Part shown: positions 49,741-56,981 of the stretch, piece after piece
Position numbering within the stretch: the first letter of the stretch is position 1
How the letters are laid out: every line of letters begins with the position of its first letter
NCBI GenBank assembly: GCA_025465095.1
Contig: JAODME010000031.1
Span: 1-56,981, forward strand
Length of the DNA stretch: 56,981 bases
Direction of reading: 5' to 3'
From: Microbacteriaceae bacterium
GTDB lineage: Bacteria; Actinomycetota; Actinomycetes; Actinomycetales; Microbacteriaceae
Made by a program: the position numbers and the translations under genes
Notes under the pieces: generated by a model
Database searches by the model: none
Seen by the model: only the letters and a program-made list of their open reading frames with translations
What the model was told of the DNA's origin: nothing

Positions 49741-50547
49741 ATGGAACCTGTGACAACGGAGCACATCGACGGAGAGGGCAGCGACGGGGCGTCGCGCTCG
49801 GTAATCGATCGCGCGTTCACGATCCTCGGCACGTTCCAGGGAGGCCGCGTGCGGCAGTCGCTCTCCGACATCAGCCGCCGCACCGGATTGCCGATCGCCA
49901 CCTGCTTCCGCATCATTCAGCGCCTCACCGAGTGGGGTGCTCTCGAGCGTGACGGCGAGAGCAAGTACCGGATCGGACTGCGGCTGTGGGAGGTCGCGTC
50001 GCTTGCGCCGCGTTCTGTGGGGCTGCAGCGCCTCGCCCGGCCCTTTATGCAGGACCTGTATGAGACGACGGGGTATTCGACACACCTCGCCATCCGCGAG
50101 GACACCGAACTCGTCTTGATCGAGCGTTTCCAGAGCCCACGAAGGGCGGCGAAACGTCCTCTGGTCGGCAAGCGGTACCCGCTGCACGCGACCGCGATGG
50201 GGCAGGTGCTGCTCGCCCACGCCCCGCTCGAGGTGCAGGAAGAAGTGCTGGCGGGCGATCTCGAGTTGTTCACCCCGCAGACCTGCATCGATCGCGCAGC
50301 TCTCGGGCGCATCCTGGCCGACATTCACCGGAACGGGTATGTGATCAGCGACCGCCAAGTCGACCAGGTACACACCGGCGTCGCCGCCCCAGTGCGTGGC
50401 GCCGACGGCGCCATCATCGCGGCCGTCTCGGTAGCCCTCACTCAGGACGACGGCGACAGCAAAAACATGATCCATCTGGTGCGGGTGACCGCAACCTCGA
50501 TCTCTCGCGCCCTCGAGGCCGCTGGGTACGGCGAGTCCCGGGACTGA
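49741..50547 (+). CDS. IclR-family regulator
   Basis: Regulator of 268 residues. The winged helix is at about residues 15-80 (QSLSDISRRTGLPIATCFRI), and the effector domain contains LIERFQSPRRAAKRPLVGKR, LHATAMGQVLLAH and GVAAPVRGADGAIIAAVSVA. It resembles regulators of aromatic and acyl-CoA catabolism. The ATG at 49741 is chosen from the family N-terminus; GAGG lies three bases before it. It is convergent with the reverse-strand catabolic operon, so it is a candidate regulator of that operon even though it does not share its promoter, which lies beyond the window. Confidence 0.9.
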   Translation: MEPVTTEHIDGEGSDGASRSVIDRAFTILGTFQGGRVRQSLSDISRRTGLPIATCFRIIQRLTEWGALERDGESKYRIGLRLWEVASLAPRSVGLQRLARPFMQDLYETTGYSTHLAIREDTELVLIERFQSPRRAAKRPLVGKRYPLHATAMGQVLLAHAPLEVQEEVLAGDLELFTPQTCIDRAALGRILADIHRNGYVISDRQVDQVHTGVAAPVRGADGAIIAAVSVALTQDDGDSKNMIHLVRVTATSISRALEAAGYGESRD

Positions 50548-50668
50548 TCCTACGATCGAGCGTGCTCGAAACTCGTGCCGCTTCGTTCGCCGGGAAGAAG
50601 ATCGCATGACGGCGATCGGGCGGGTGTTGTTCACATGCGCGTCCGGCGACGTCGCCGGCGGATCGCCG

Positions 50669-51649
50669 CTAGGCGAAGCCCTCGGGTCGTCGCGATGTGT
50701 ACGGTGCCTCGATGCGCGCGACGTCGTCTGCGGTGAGTTCGACGTCAAGCGCGGCCACGGCATCGGCGAGGTGCTTGGGTTTCGTCGCCCCGATGACCGG
50801 CGCTGAGACGGTCGGCTTCGTGAACTGCCAGGCCAGCGCTACCTGCGCGCGGGTGATGCCGCGTTCGTCGGCGATCGCCCCCACAGCGTCGGCGATCGCC
50901 CGATCGGACACCTCGTCCTGGCGGTAGAGTTTCGCACCCGTCTCGTCGAGCCCGAGTCGGTCGCTCGGAGCGCCATACTCACGCGAAAGACGGCCCCGCG
51001 CGATCGGGCTGTAGCTGAGCACTCCCACGCCCGTCGCGGAGCAGAACGGATGCATCTCGCGCTCCTCCTCACGCATGATTGGGTTGTACTGATCTTGCAT
51101 TGACACGAACGGGGTCCATCCGTTCTGCCGCGCGGCGTGTTGCATCTGGCTAAACTGCCACGTCCACATCGACGAGGCTCCGATGTACCGTGCCTTGCCG
51201 GCCCGAACGATGTCGTGCAGTGCCTCCATCGTCTCTTCGATCGGGGCGCGGGCGTCGAACCGGTGGATCTGGTAGAGGTCGATGTAGTCGGTGCCGAGCC
51301 GCTTCAACGAAGCGTCGATCTGCGTCATGATCGCCCCGCGTGACAGGCCGCGGTCGGTCGGACCGGTGCCCATCGGCATCGCGAGTTTGGTTGCGATCAC
51401 CGCTTGGTCGCGCGTCGTGAACTCGCGCAGCATCCGGCCGGTGATCTCTTCGCTCGAACCGAGCGAGTACACGTTCGCGGTGTCAAACGCTATGATGCCC
51501 GCTTCGACGGCGGCACGGAAGAACGGGCGCGACTGCTCTTCGGCGAGCGACCAGCCGTGGCCGCCCCGCCCCGGTTCGCCGTAGCTCATGCAGCCGAGCA
51601 CGAGGCGCGAGATCGTCAGGCCGCTCGCGCCGAGTCGGGTGTACTCCAC
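50669..51649 (-). CDS. Aldo/keto reductase
   Basis: NADPH-dependent reductase of 326 residues. The catalytic tetrad is visible: Asp and Tyr in DTANVYSLGSSEE, Lys in IATKLAM and His in LYQIHRF. The substrate-side segment GVGVLSYSPIARGRLS and the NADP phosphate region VIGATKPKHLADAV are typical of the AKR YghZ/PLP-independent tail group. Last gene of the reverse operon, 26 bases after the acyl-CoA dehydrogenase. It would interconvert a ketone or aldehyde and an alcohol of the pathway; the substrate is unknown. Confidence 0.9.
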   Translation of the reverse strand: MEYTRLGASGLTISRLVLGCMSYGEPGRGGHGWSLAEEQSRPFFRAAVEAGIIAFDTANVYSLGSSEEITGRMLREFTTRDQAVIATKLAMPMGTGPTDRGLSRGAIMTQIDASLKRLGTDYIDLYQIHRFDARAPIEETMEALHDIVRAGKARYIGASSMWTWQFSQMQHAARQNGWTPFVSMQDQYNPIMREEEREMHPFCSATGVGVLSYSPIARGRLSREYGAPSDRLGLDETGAKLYRQDEVSDRAIADAVGAIADERGITRAQVALAWQFTKPTVSAPVIGATKPKHLADAVAALDVELTADDVARIEAPYTSRRPEGFA

Positions 51650-51675
51650 AGATGACTCCTCGTGATGGATGCCGG

Positions 51676-52869
51676 TCAGCGCGTGAACGCCGACAGGCCG
51701 GTGATCGCACGGCCGACGATGAGCGAGTTCATTTCGTGGGTGCCCTCGTAGGTGTAGACCGCTTCGGCATCGGTGAAGTAGCGGGCCAGGTCATGTTCGA
51801 CGCGGATGCCCTCAGCCCCGGCGATCTCACGGCCGAGGGCGACGGTCTCTCGCACGCGGTCGGCCGCCCAGGTCTTCGCGAGCGCGGCCACCGTCTCGGT
51901 GAGTTCGCCGCGCACCTTGAGGTCGGTGAGTCGAACGGCGAAAGCGAGCGTCGAGGTCGCGTTGCCGAGCATGCGGGTGAGCTTCTCCTGGATGAGCTGG
52001 AAGCCCGCGATCGGTCGACCGAACTGGTGTCGGCCGAGAGCGTAGCGGAGCGCCGCCTCGTAGGCGCCGATCTGCATGCCCGCGGCGTTCCAGCCGACGA
52101 CGTACCGCAATTGGGCGAGGATCGCCGAGACGTCTCTGAACGAGTTAATGCGCTGCAGTCGTTCCGACTCGGACACCCGTACGTCATCGAGGGTGATGTC
52201 GCCGTTGCGCACCATGCGCAGCGCGATCTTGCCGCGGATGTCGGTGACCGTCACGCCGCGGGCCTCACGCGGCACAAGGAATGCCTTCGCGGCCCCGTCG
52301 GCGGCGTCCTTCGCGACGACGAGAATGACATCCGAGAGGGCGGCGTTGCCGATCCAGCGCTTGCGTCCGGTGATACGCCAGGTCTCGCCGTCGCGTGTCG
52401 CTGTCGTCTCCATCCCCGCCGCGACATCCGACCCGTGGTCGGGTTCGGTCAGGGCGAAGCATCCGGTCAGATCGAACGACGGGATGCGCGGATCGAGGCG
52501 CGCGACCTGCTCGTGGCTGCCACCCTCGCGAACGACCGTGCGGAACATGCCGACCTGGCCGCCGTAGAGCGTGGCGATCGAGGCGTCGAAGCGCTGGAAC
52601 TCGAAGTGCTTGAACCCCACGTAATAGGGGCTCGGCTGCCCGTCGGCGTCGAGCAGCTCGGGGTCATCCTCGAGGCGTAGGGCGGCGAGTTCGGCGCGCA
52701 AGTGGGCGGGGGACTCGCCCGCCTCCCACCATTCGGCCAAATGCGGTCGGGCGCGCTCCTCGAGTAGGTCGCGCAGCTCCTGTAACTTTGCGAGCTCGCG
52801 ACCCGTCAGCAGCTCAGCGGCGTACCCGAGCAAGTCGGTGGGCGGCGCGACCGGCATCAGATCAGGCAT
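51676..52869 (-). CDS. Acyl-CoA dehydrogenase, glutaryl-CoA-dehydrogenase-like
   Basis: Flavin-dependent dehydrogenase of 397 residues. The FAD/substrate segments are FALTEPDHGSDVAAG and GRKRWIGNA. The catalytic base is the Glu of YEGTHEMN, followed by LIVGRAITGLSAF, which is the glutaryl-CoA dehydrogenase/ACOX4 subgroup; the Arg that binds the glutaryl carboxylate could not be confirmed by eye. The second in-frame ATG (52857) forms TGATG with the stop of the amidohydrolase gene and may be the real start; the first ATG overlaps by 13 bases. Substrate: an acyl-CoA, possibly a dicarboxylic one. Confidence 0.9.
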   Translation of the reverse strand: MPDLMPVAPPTDLLGYAAELLTGRELAKLQELRDLLEERARPHLAEWWEAGESPAHLRAELAALRLEDDPELLDADGQPSPYYVGFKHFEFQRFDASIATLYGGQVGMFRTVVREGGSHEQVARLDPRIPSFDLTGCFALTEPDHGSDVAAGMETTATRDGETWRITGRKRWIGNAALSDVILVVAKDAADGAAKAFLVPREARGVTVTDIRGKIALRMVRNGDITLDDVRVSESERLQRINSFRDVSAILAQLRYVVGWNAAGMQIGAYEAALRYALGRHQFGRPIAGFQLIQEKLTRMLGNATSTLAFAVRLTDLKVRGELTETVAALAKTWAADRVRETVALGREIAGAEGIRVEHDLARYFTDAEAVYTYEGTHEMNSLIVGRAITGLSAFTR

Positions 52870-53747
52870 GAGCGGAGACCAAGCAGGCGCACGGCGTTGT
52901 CCTTAATGATCGCCTGTGTGGCGGCTTCGGGCAGTTCGAGTGCCGCGAAGTCTTTCAACCAGCGATCTGGCGTGAGCGCCGGCAGATCCGAGCCGAACAG
53001 GGTCTTCGCGTTCAAATAGGTTCGCGCGGCGCGGACGAGAGACGGCGCGAAGTACTTCGCGGACCAGCCCGATAGTTCGATCCACACATTGCCCTTGTGT
53101 GTTGCCACGGAGAGCTGCTCATCCTGCCACGGAACGCTCGGGTGGGCCATGACGACCTGCAGGTCGGGGTGCCGCGCCGCGACGTCATCGAGCAACATCG
53201 GGTTCGACAGCGCGAGCCGGAATCCGAACCCGCCCGGCAACTGGGCACCCGCGCCGGTCTGCCCGGTGTGCACGATGATCGGGAGCCCCAGCTCTTCGAT
53301 CACACCGAAGAGAGGGATGTACGCGGGATCGGACGGGTCGAATGCTTGCACCGTCGGGTGAAACTTGAAGCCGCGCACGCCGATCGCCGCCTGGCGCCGT
53401 GCTTCGTCGACCGCGGCCTCGCCCTGGAGGGGGTCCACGCTGCCGAACGGGATGAGCACATCGGCGTTCCGCGCCGCACCCTCGACAATCTCGTCGACGC
53501 TGTTCGGCGCGTGACCGAGGTTCGTCGTCGCGTCGACGGTGAACACCACGGCGCCCATCTGCCGATCGCGGTAGTAGGCAGCCGTTGCGTCGACGTCCCG
53601 CGGCTTCTCGGTGCTCTTGAAGTACGTCGCGAGCGCCTTGGTCAGCGCCGGAGGCGACGCCGTGCGGCCGGTGGAGTCGATCGAGACGTGCACGTGCATG
53701 TCGATCGCGGTCAGCGTGTCCGGGTCGAACCCGGGGATCGGGCTCAT
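52857..53747 (-). CDS. Amidohydrolase_2 family metal-dependent hydrolase/decarboxylase
   Basis: TIM-barrel hydrolase of 296 residues. Metal ligands: AIDMHVHV (the HxH pair), GFKFHP, IIVHTGQTG, VMAHPSVPW and FGSDLP (Asp). The family includes ACMSD, gamma-resorcylate decarboxylase and pyrone-dicarboxylate lactonase, so either C-C bond cleavage/decarboxylation or lactone hydrolysis is possible. No signal peptide. It lies between the acyl-CoA synthetase (ATGA overlap) and the acyl-CoA dehydrogenase, an unusual place for such an enzyme in a beta-oxidation-like operon; a ring or lactone step in the pathway is inferred. Confidence 0.88.
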   Translation of the reverse strand: MSPIPGFDPDTLTAIDMHVHVSIDSTGRTASPPALTKALATYFKSTEKPRDVDATAAYYRDRQMGAVVFTVDATTNLGHAPNSVDEIVEGAARNADVLIPFGSVDPLQGEAAVDEARRQAAIGVRGFKFHPTVQAFDPSDPAYIPLFGVIEELGLPIIVHTGQTGAGAQLPGGFGFRLALSNPMLLDDVAARHPDLQVVMAHPSVPWQDEQLSVATHKGNVWIELSGWSAKYFAPSLVRAARTYLNAKTLFGSDLPALTPDRWLKDFAALELPEAATQAIIKDNAVRLLGLRSCLI

Positions 53748-55360
53748 GCGTCCGCCTCCTGCAGTTCTCGCATCGCGTCCTCTTTCACTCGGGCCAGCTC
53801 TACCTTGCCGGTGAGCGAGCGGTCGAGGCTCGCGCGCACGAATAAATGGCGCGGCTTCTTGAATCCAGCGAGACGCTCGGCGACGAAGTCGAGCAGCTCG
53901 GTGGGGTCGATCTCGGCACCCTCGACAGGTGCGACCATCGCACTCACCGCTTCGCCGAATCGCGGATGCGGCAGCCCGAACACGATCGCGTCACCGACGC
54001 TCGGATGCGCGAGCAGCACCTGTTCGACTTCGGTGGGGAAGACCTTCTCTCCGCCCGTGTTGACGACGGCCGAGAGTCGACCCAGGAGTTCGATCGTGCC
54101 ATCGCCGTTCGAACGCGCCCAGTCGCCGGGTACGACGTATCGGTGCCCGCCAATCTGAAGGAAGGTCTTTGCAGTCCTCTCAGGATCGCCGTAGTAACCC
54201 TTGGGCAGCACTCCACGGTAGCCGAGGATGCCTAGCGCGCCGGCGTCGAGCGAGATCTCGTTGTAGTCCTCGTCGAGCAGGACGGCGCCGGGCGTGAGAA
54301 CGAGCCGGGCGGGCAGGTCGTCGACGCTCTTCGTGATGCCGAATGCATACGGGCCACCCTCGCTCGAGGCGAGGAGGTCGATGATCTCGAGGTCGCCGAG
54401 CGAGTGCAGCCGACGCTTCACCTCGTCGCTGAACCGCATGCCTGAGGAGAAGATCCAGCGCACGTGCGGGAGCCCGCCGCTCTGTTCGGCCTGTTCGGCG
54501 AGGGGGAGCGCGAGCGCGTCGCCCGCGACGATGAGCCGCGTCGCCTGGTGCTCGCCCATCAGACGGTAGGCCTCGTCGATGTCCATGCTCGGGTGGGCAT
54601 GCAGCACGACGGTGCCGCCGAGGGCGAGGGTGCCCATTGTCATCGACTGCGCCGTGCCATGCAGCATCGGGCTCAGCGGCAGCGTCACGATCTTCGGCGT
54701 CGCCGGGTCGACGGCGATCGCGATGGCGCGCTCGAGGGTGTCGGGCGGCTCGATCCCCGTCACGGCCCAGGTGGACTGGCGTCGGGCCTCGAGCAGGGTG
54801 TCGAGATCCCACGCGACGGCCTTCGGCGCCCCGGTCGTGCCCCCCGTATACAGGCGCAGGTCGGCGCCCGCGGGAGCCGAAGCGGGCATCGAGCCCCCGG
54901 CGGCGATGATGTCGTCGTATCGCACAGCGCCCGGGATCGGATCGGCGCCGTTGGGATCGGCGCCGTCGGCGACGACCACGATGGCAACCCCGAGCCCTGC
55001 CGCCGCCTCCGTCGCTATCGCGCCGAATGACGCAGGTGCGAAGAGCACTTTCGAGTCGGAGTCGACGAGCAGCGCCCGCACCTCGCTCGCCGTGTAACGG
55101 TAGTTGAGTGCGACCGGCGCGACACCGGTGGCGAGACAGGCCCACGTGAACGTCAAATACTCGGGGCGGTTGTAGAGCAGCGTCGCGGCGGCGTCACCGG
55201 TCTGCAGCCGGCACTCTTCGGTGAGATAGCGGGCGAGAGCGCCGGATTCGTCGGCAAACCGCCCCCAGGTCATGTCGCCGTCGCGGGTGATGATCGCAGT
55301 ACGCTCTGGCACCTCGCGTGCGATGCCCTGCCAGAGGTCGGAGTAGTGGATGCGGGTCAC
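53744..55360 (-). CDS. Acyl-CoA synthetase (AMP-forming)
   Basis: ANL-superfamily ligase of 538 residues. The P-loop is YTGGTTGAPK, A5/A7 motifs are GYYGDPERT and GDWARSNGDG, the hinge GRLSAVVNTGGEKVFPTEVE, and the C-terminal catalytic Lys lies in SLTGKVELARV. It activates a carboxylic acid to its CoA ester, probably the first committed step of the operon. The open frame extends 105 codons into the SDR gene, but the GTG at 55360 has GAGGGG nine bases before it and gives the family start TRIHYSDLWQGIA. It lies four bases after the SDR stop. The acid is unknown. Confidence 0.92.
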   Translation of the reverse strand: MTRIHYSDLWQGIAREVPERTAIITRDGDMTWGRFADESGALARYLTEECRLQTGDAAATLLYNRPEYLTFTWACLATGVAPVALNYRYTASEVRALLVDSDSKVLFAPASFGAIATEAAAGLGVAIVVVADGADPNGADPIPGAVRYDDIIAAGGSMPASAPAGADLRLYTGGTTGAPKAVAWDLDTLLEARRQSTWAVTGIEPPDTLERAIAIAVDPATPKIVTLPLSPMLHGTAQSMTMGTLALGGTVVLHAHPSMDIDEAYRLMGEHQATRLIVAGDALALPLAEQAEQSGGLPHVRWIFSSGMRFSDEVKRRLHSLGDLEIIDLLASSEGGPYAFGITKSVDDLPARLVLTPGAVLLDEDYNEISLDAGALGILGYRGVLPKGYYGDPERTAKTFLQIGGHRYVVPGDWARSNGDGTIELLGRLSAVVNTGGEKVFPTEVEQVLLAHPSVGDAIVFGLPHPRFGEAVSAMVAPVEGAEIDPTELLDFVAERLAGFKKPRHLFVRASLDRSLTGKVELARVKEDAMRELQEADA

Positions 55361-55364
55361 CGGA

Positions 55365-56294
55365 TCACCCCTCGGTGCGGGAGGGTGGTCCGGATGTCTG
55401 CGCCTGCGCGGCGAAGCGTGCCTGCCATGCGGCATTGATTCCGGAGGCGCTCCACCCTCCTTCGGAATAGTCGGCGTCGAGCACCGCGGGATGCGAGTAC
55501 AGCGAAAGGCGGTCCCCGCCGATGCCGATCGCCTGACCGGTGACCGACTGCGATTCATCCGAAGCGAGCCAGACGATGAGCGGGGCAACGTCTTCGGGGC
55601 TGCCGAGACCCTTGTCGCGCCGGATCTCGGTCGGGATCGGCTCGCCCGCAAGGTAGCGCTCGTAAAGTTCCGCATACGCGGGAATGGTGCCGGTCATGGG
55701 CGACATGGCGATGGGAATGACGGCGTTCGCCGTGATGTCGGCGCGAGCGAGCTCGAGCGACCACGTCCGGGCCATCGCCACGAGGCCCGCCTTGACGGCC
55801 GCGTAATTGGACTGACCGAACGAGCCGAACTGGCCAGCGGGGGAGCCGATCACGATCAGACGGCCGCCCTCGCCTTGCTCGCGCATCCGGGTGGCGGCGG
55901 CTCGACCCGTGGTGAACGTGCCGCGCAGGTGGGTTGCGACGACGGCGTCGAAGTCGTCGTCGGACATCTTCCACAGCACGCGGTCGCGCAGTACGCCGGC
56001 ATTGGCGACGAGCACGTCGAGCCGTCCGAAGGTCGTGACCGCATCCTCGACCAGCTGCTCCGCGGTGTCGGCCGGACCGACGGGGCCGACCGATGCGACG
56101 GCCTTGCCGCCGCGGGCCTCGATCTCGGCGACGGCACCGGTCGCCGACGCCGCATCAACGTCGTTGACGACGACCGCCGCGCCCGCGTCCGCGAGAGCGA
56201 TCGCGTAGGAACGCCCGAGGCTCCGGCCCGCGCCGGTGACGATCGCGACACGGCCGTCGAGCCGGATGTCGTCGGCTGGAATCACGGCGCTCAC
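55365..56294 (-). CDS. SDR-family 3-hydroxyacyl-CoA dehydrogenase-like protein
   Basis: Short-chain dehydrogenase of 309 residues. The cofactor motif is VTGAGRSLGRSYA, then VVNDVD with Asp for NAD(H), NAG, the catalytic Ser in IGSPAGQFGS and YxxxK in NYAAVKAG. The GRSLGRSYA/VVVNDV pair is close to the dehydrogenase unit of peroxisomal multifunctional enzyme 2, which works with a MaoC-type hydratase, and the next upstream gene encodes one. A C-terminal extension of about 50 residues is present. Start ATG overlaps the MaoC stop by four bases. Confidence 0.9.
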   Translation of the reverse strand: MSAVIPADDIRLDGRVAIVTGAGRSLGRSYAIALADAGAAVVVNDVDAASATGAVAEIEARGGKAVASVGPVGPADTAEQLVEDAVTTFGRLDVLVANAGVLRDRVLWKMSDDDFDAVVATHLRGTFTTGRAAATRMREQGEGGRLIVIGSPAGQFGSFGQSNYAAVKAGLVAMARTWSLELARADITANAVIPIAMSPMTGTIPAYAELYERYLAGEPIPTEIRRDKGLGSPEDVAPLIVWLASDESQSVTGQAIGIGGDRLSLYSHPAVLDADYSEGGWSASGINAAWQARFAAQAQTSGPPSRTEG

Positions 56295-56776
56295 CGGTAG
56301 TGCCTCAGGACGAGCTCGGCCGCGACCGCGGGCTTAGCCGCGCCCTCGACCTCGAAGATCAGTGCGAGAGTCACCTGCCACCCACCCGGGATCTCGTCGA
56401 CGTGCGCGACCGTGCCGCGCACCCGGATGTTCGCGCCCGAGGGCACGGCGTTGGGGAAGCGGATCTTGTTGAACCCGTAGACGATTCCCGTCGTGGTGCG
56501 CGAGACCTTGTAGATCTCGCGCAGGTGAGGGACCACCATGCTGAGCGTCAACATGCCGTGGGCGATGCGCTCACCGAATCGCGACTTCGCGGCGGCTTCG
56601 GCGTCGACGTGAATGGGATTGTCGTCGCCGGAGAGCTGCGCGTACAGGTCAATGTCCTCCTGCGGTATGGCGCGCCAGGTCGAGGGGCCGAATTCGCGGC
56701 CGACGATCTCGCCAACCTCGTCGATCGTGGTGAACACATGCGCCGGCTCGGCGGGCATGAGGGAGGAGTCTGACAT
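56291..56776 (-). CDS. MaoC-like (R)-enoyl-CoA hydratase
   Basis: Hot-dog fold hydratase of 161 residues. The catalytic pair is in DDNPIHVDAEAA (Asp and His), followed by RFGERIAHGMLTLSM, the hydratase-2 motif. It should hydrate a trans-2-enoyl-CoA produced by the acyl-CoA dehydrogenase. It is followed directly by the SDR dehydrogenase (ATGA overlap), giving the hydratase-dehydrogenase pair of a beta-oxidation cycle. GGAAGG-like purines lie before the ATG at 56776. 54 bases separate it from the upstream aldehyde dehydrogenase gene. Confidence 0.92.
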   Translation of the reverse strand: MSDSSLMPAEPAHVFTTIDEVGEIVGREFGPSTWRAIPQEDIDLYAQLSGDDNPIHVDAEAAAKSRFGERIAHGMLTLSMVVPHLREIYKVSRTTTGIVYGFNKIRFPNAVPSGANIRVRGTVAHVDEIPGGWQVTLALIFEVEGAAKPAVAAELVLRHYR

Positions 56777-56830
56777 TCGGGCTTCCTTTCTGATCGGACT
56801 GCCGTCTCGCGGCCCGGCGGCGACGGCAGG

Positions 56831-56981
56831 TCACCGCCAGATGGACTTGACCTCCTGGTAGTTGCGGACCGCTTCGGCGCCGAACTCGCGGCCCAGGCCC
56901 GAATCCTTGTACCCGCCATACGGGGTGTTGAAGTCGGGACGGTAGCCGTTCAGCCCGATCGAGCCGGTGCGCACGCGCCGG
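56831..56981 (-). CDS. Aldehyde dehydrogenase, C-terminal part (cut by window end)
   Basis: Only the last 50 codons are in the window. They read RVRTGSIGLNGYRPDFNTP, then YGGYKDSGLGREFG and a final YQEVKSIWR. GGYKxSGxGRE is the C-terminal signature of NAD(P)+-dependent aldehyde dehydrogenases. It is on the same strand as, and 54 bases ahead of, the MaoC gene, so it is probably an earlier member of the same operon, oxidising an aldehyde to the acid that the CoA ligase then activates. Confidence 0.93.
   Translation of the reverse strand, partial: RRVRTGSIGLNGYRPDFNTPYGGYKDSGLGREFGAEAVRNYQEVKSIWR

Noticed and set aside
1-56981. CRISPR arrays, rRNA genes, intact insertion sequences, prophage or toxin-antitoxin genes
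   Set aside because: No regularly spaced repeats, rRNA sequence, intact transposase or integrase, or paired toxin-antitoxin frames were seen.

Overview
This is high-GC DNA from an actinobacterium, most likely of the Microbacteriaceae or a close relative. The evidence is the succinylase lysine genes dapC/dapD/dapE, a 7Fe ferredoxin, TatB, DUF3107 and DUF3117 proteins, the AdnA/AdnB helicase-nuclease pair, UvrD2 and a UPF0182 protein. Gene order in two blocks follows Mycobacterium tuberculosis, as I remember it. Positions 1-10 kb resemble Rv1177-Rv1234 (fdxC, dapC, dapD, dapE, DUF3117, O-methyltransferase, tatB, mrp, DUF1003, MgtE-like, stress protein). Positions 13.9-33.5 kb resemble Rv3211-Rv3193c (DEAD helicase, ferritin-like, DUF3107, adnA, adnB, nudC, uvrD2, Rv3196-like, Zincin_2, PDZ/Lon protease, UPF0182). 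The genus is inference.

Core region, 1-34.6 kb: lysine/peptidoglycan precursor synthesis (dapC, dapD, dapE), citrate synthase, protein export (tatB), Fe-S carrier Mrp, Xaa-Pro aminopeptidase, a membrane-anchored EEP-family hydrolase, a PHP phosphoesterase, an RNA helicase and a DNA-repair group (adnAB, uvrD2) with NudC. It then holds a PDZ/S16 protease, a large UPF0182 membrane protein and a zinc alcohol dehydrogenase. At least 15 genes in the window have a TANNNT box exactly 6-7 bases before the start codon and no ribosome binding site, which suggests widespread leaderless transcription.

An initiator tRNA-fMet (34696-34769) with a very strong terminator marks the change to accessory content, beginning with a likely transposase remnant.

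Accessory region, 35.3-49.2 kb: (a) A shikimate-catabolic locus. A three-gene ABC importer (lipoprotein, permease, single-domain ATPase) runs divergently from an NAD-type quinate/shikimate dehydrogenase and a fused 3-dehydroshikimate dehydratase, which together would convert shikimate to protocatechuate. An IclR regulator follows. A shared palindrome, TGTGCG-N5-CGCACA, lies in the divergent promoter and in front of the regulator. (b) A MarR regulator divergent from an operon of an NAD(P)-binding reductase, a VOC ring-cleavage-type dioxygenase, a carboxylesterase, a luciferase-like oxidoreductase and an MFS transporter; it resembles the MhqR quinone-resistance regulon of Bacillus. Broken GntR and alcohol dehydrogenase genes and a small CxxC protein fill the gaps.

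End region, 49.7-57.0 kb: an IclR regulator faces a tightly packed reverse-strand operon (aldehyde dehydrogenase [cut by the window edge], MaoC hydratase, SDR dehydrogenase, acyl-CoA synthetase, amidohydrolase, glutaryl-CoA-dehydrogenase-like enzyme, aldo/keto reductase). It looks like a CoA-dependent catabolic pathway for an unidentified carboxylic or cyclic substrate.
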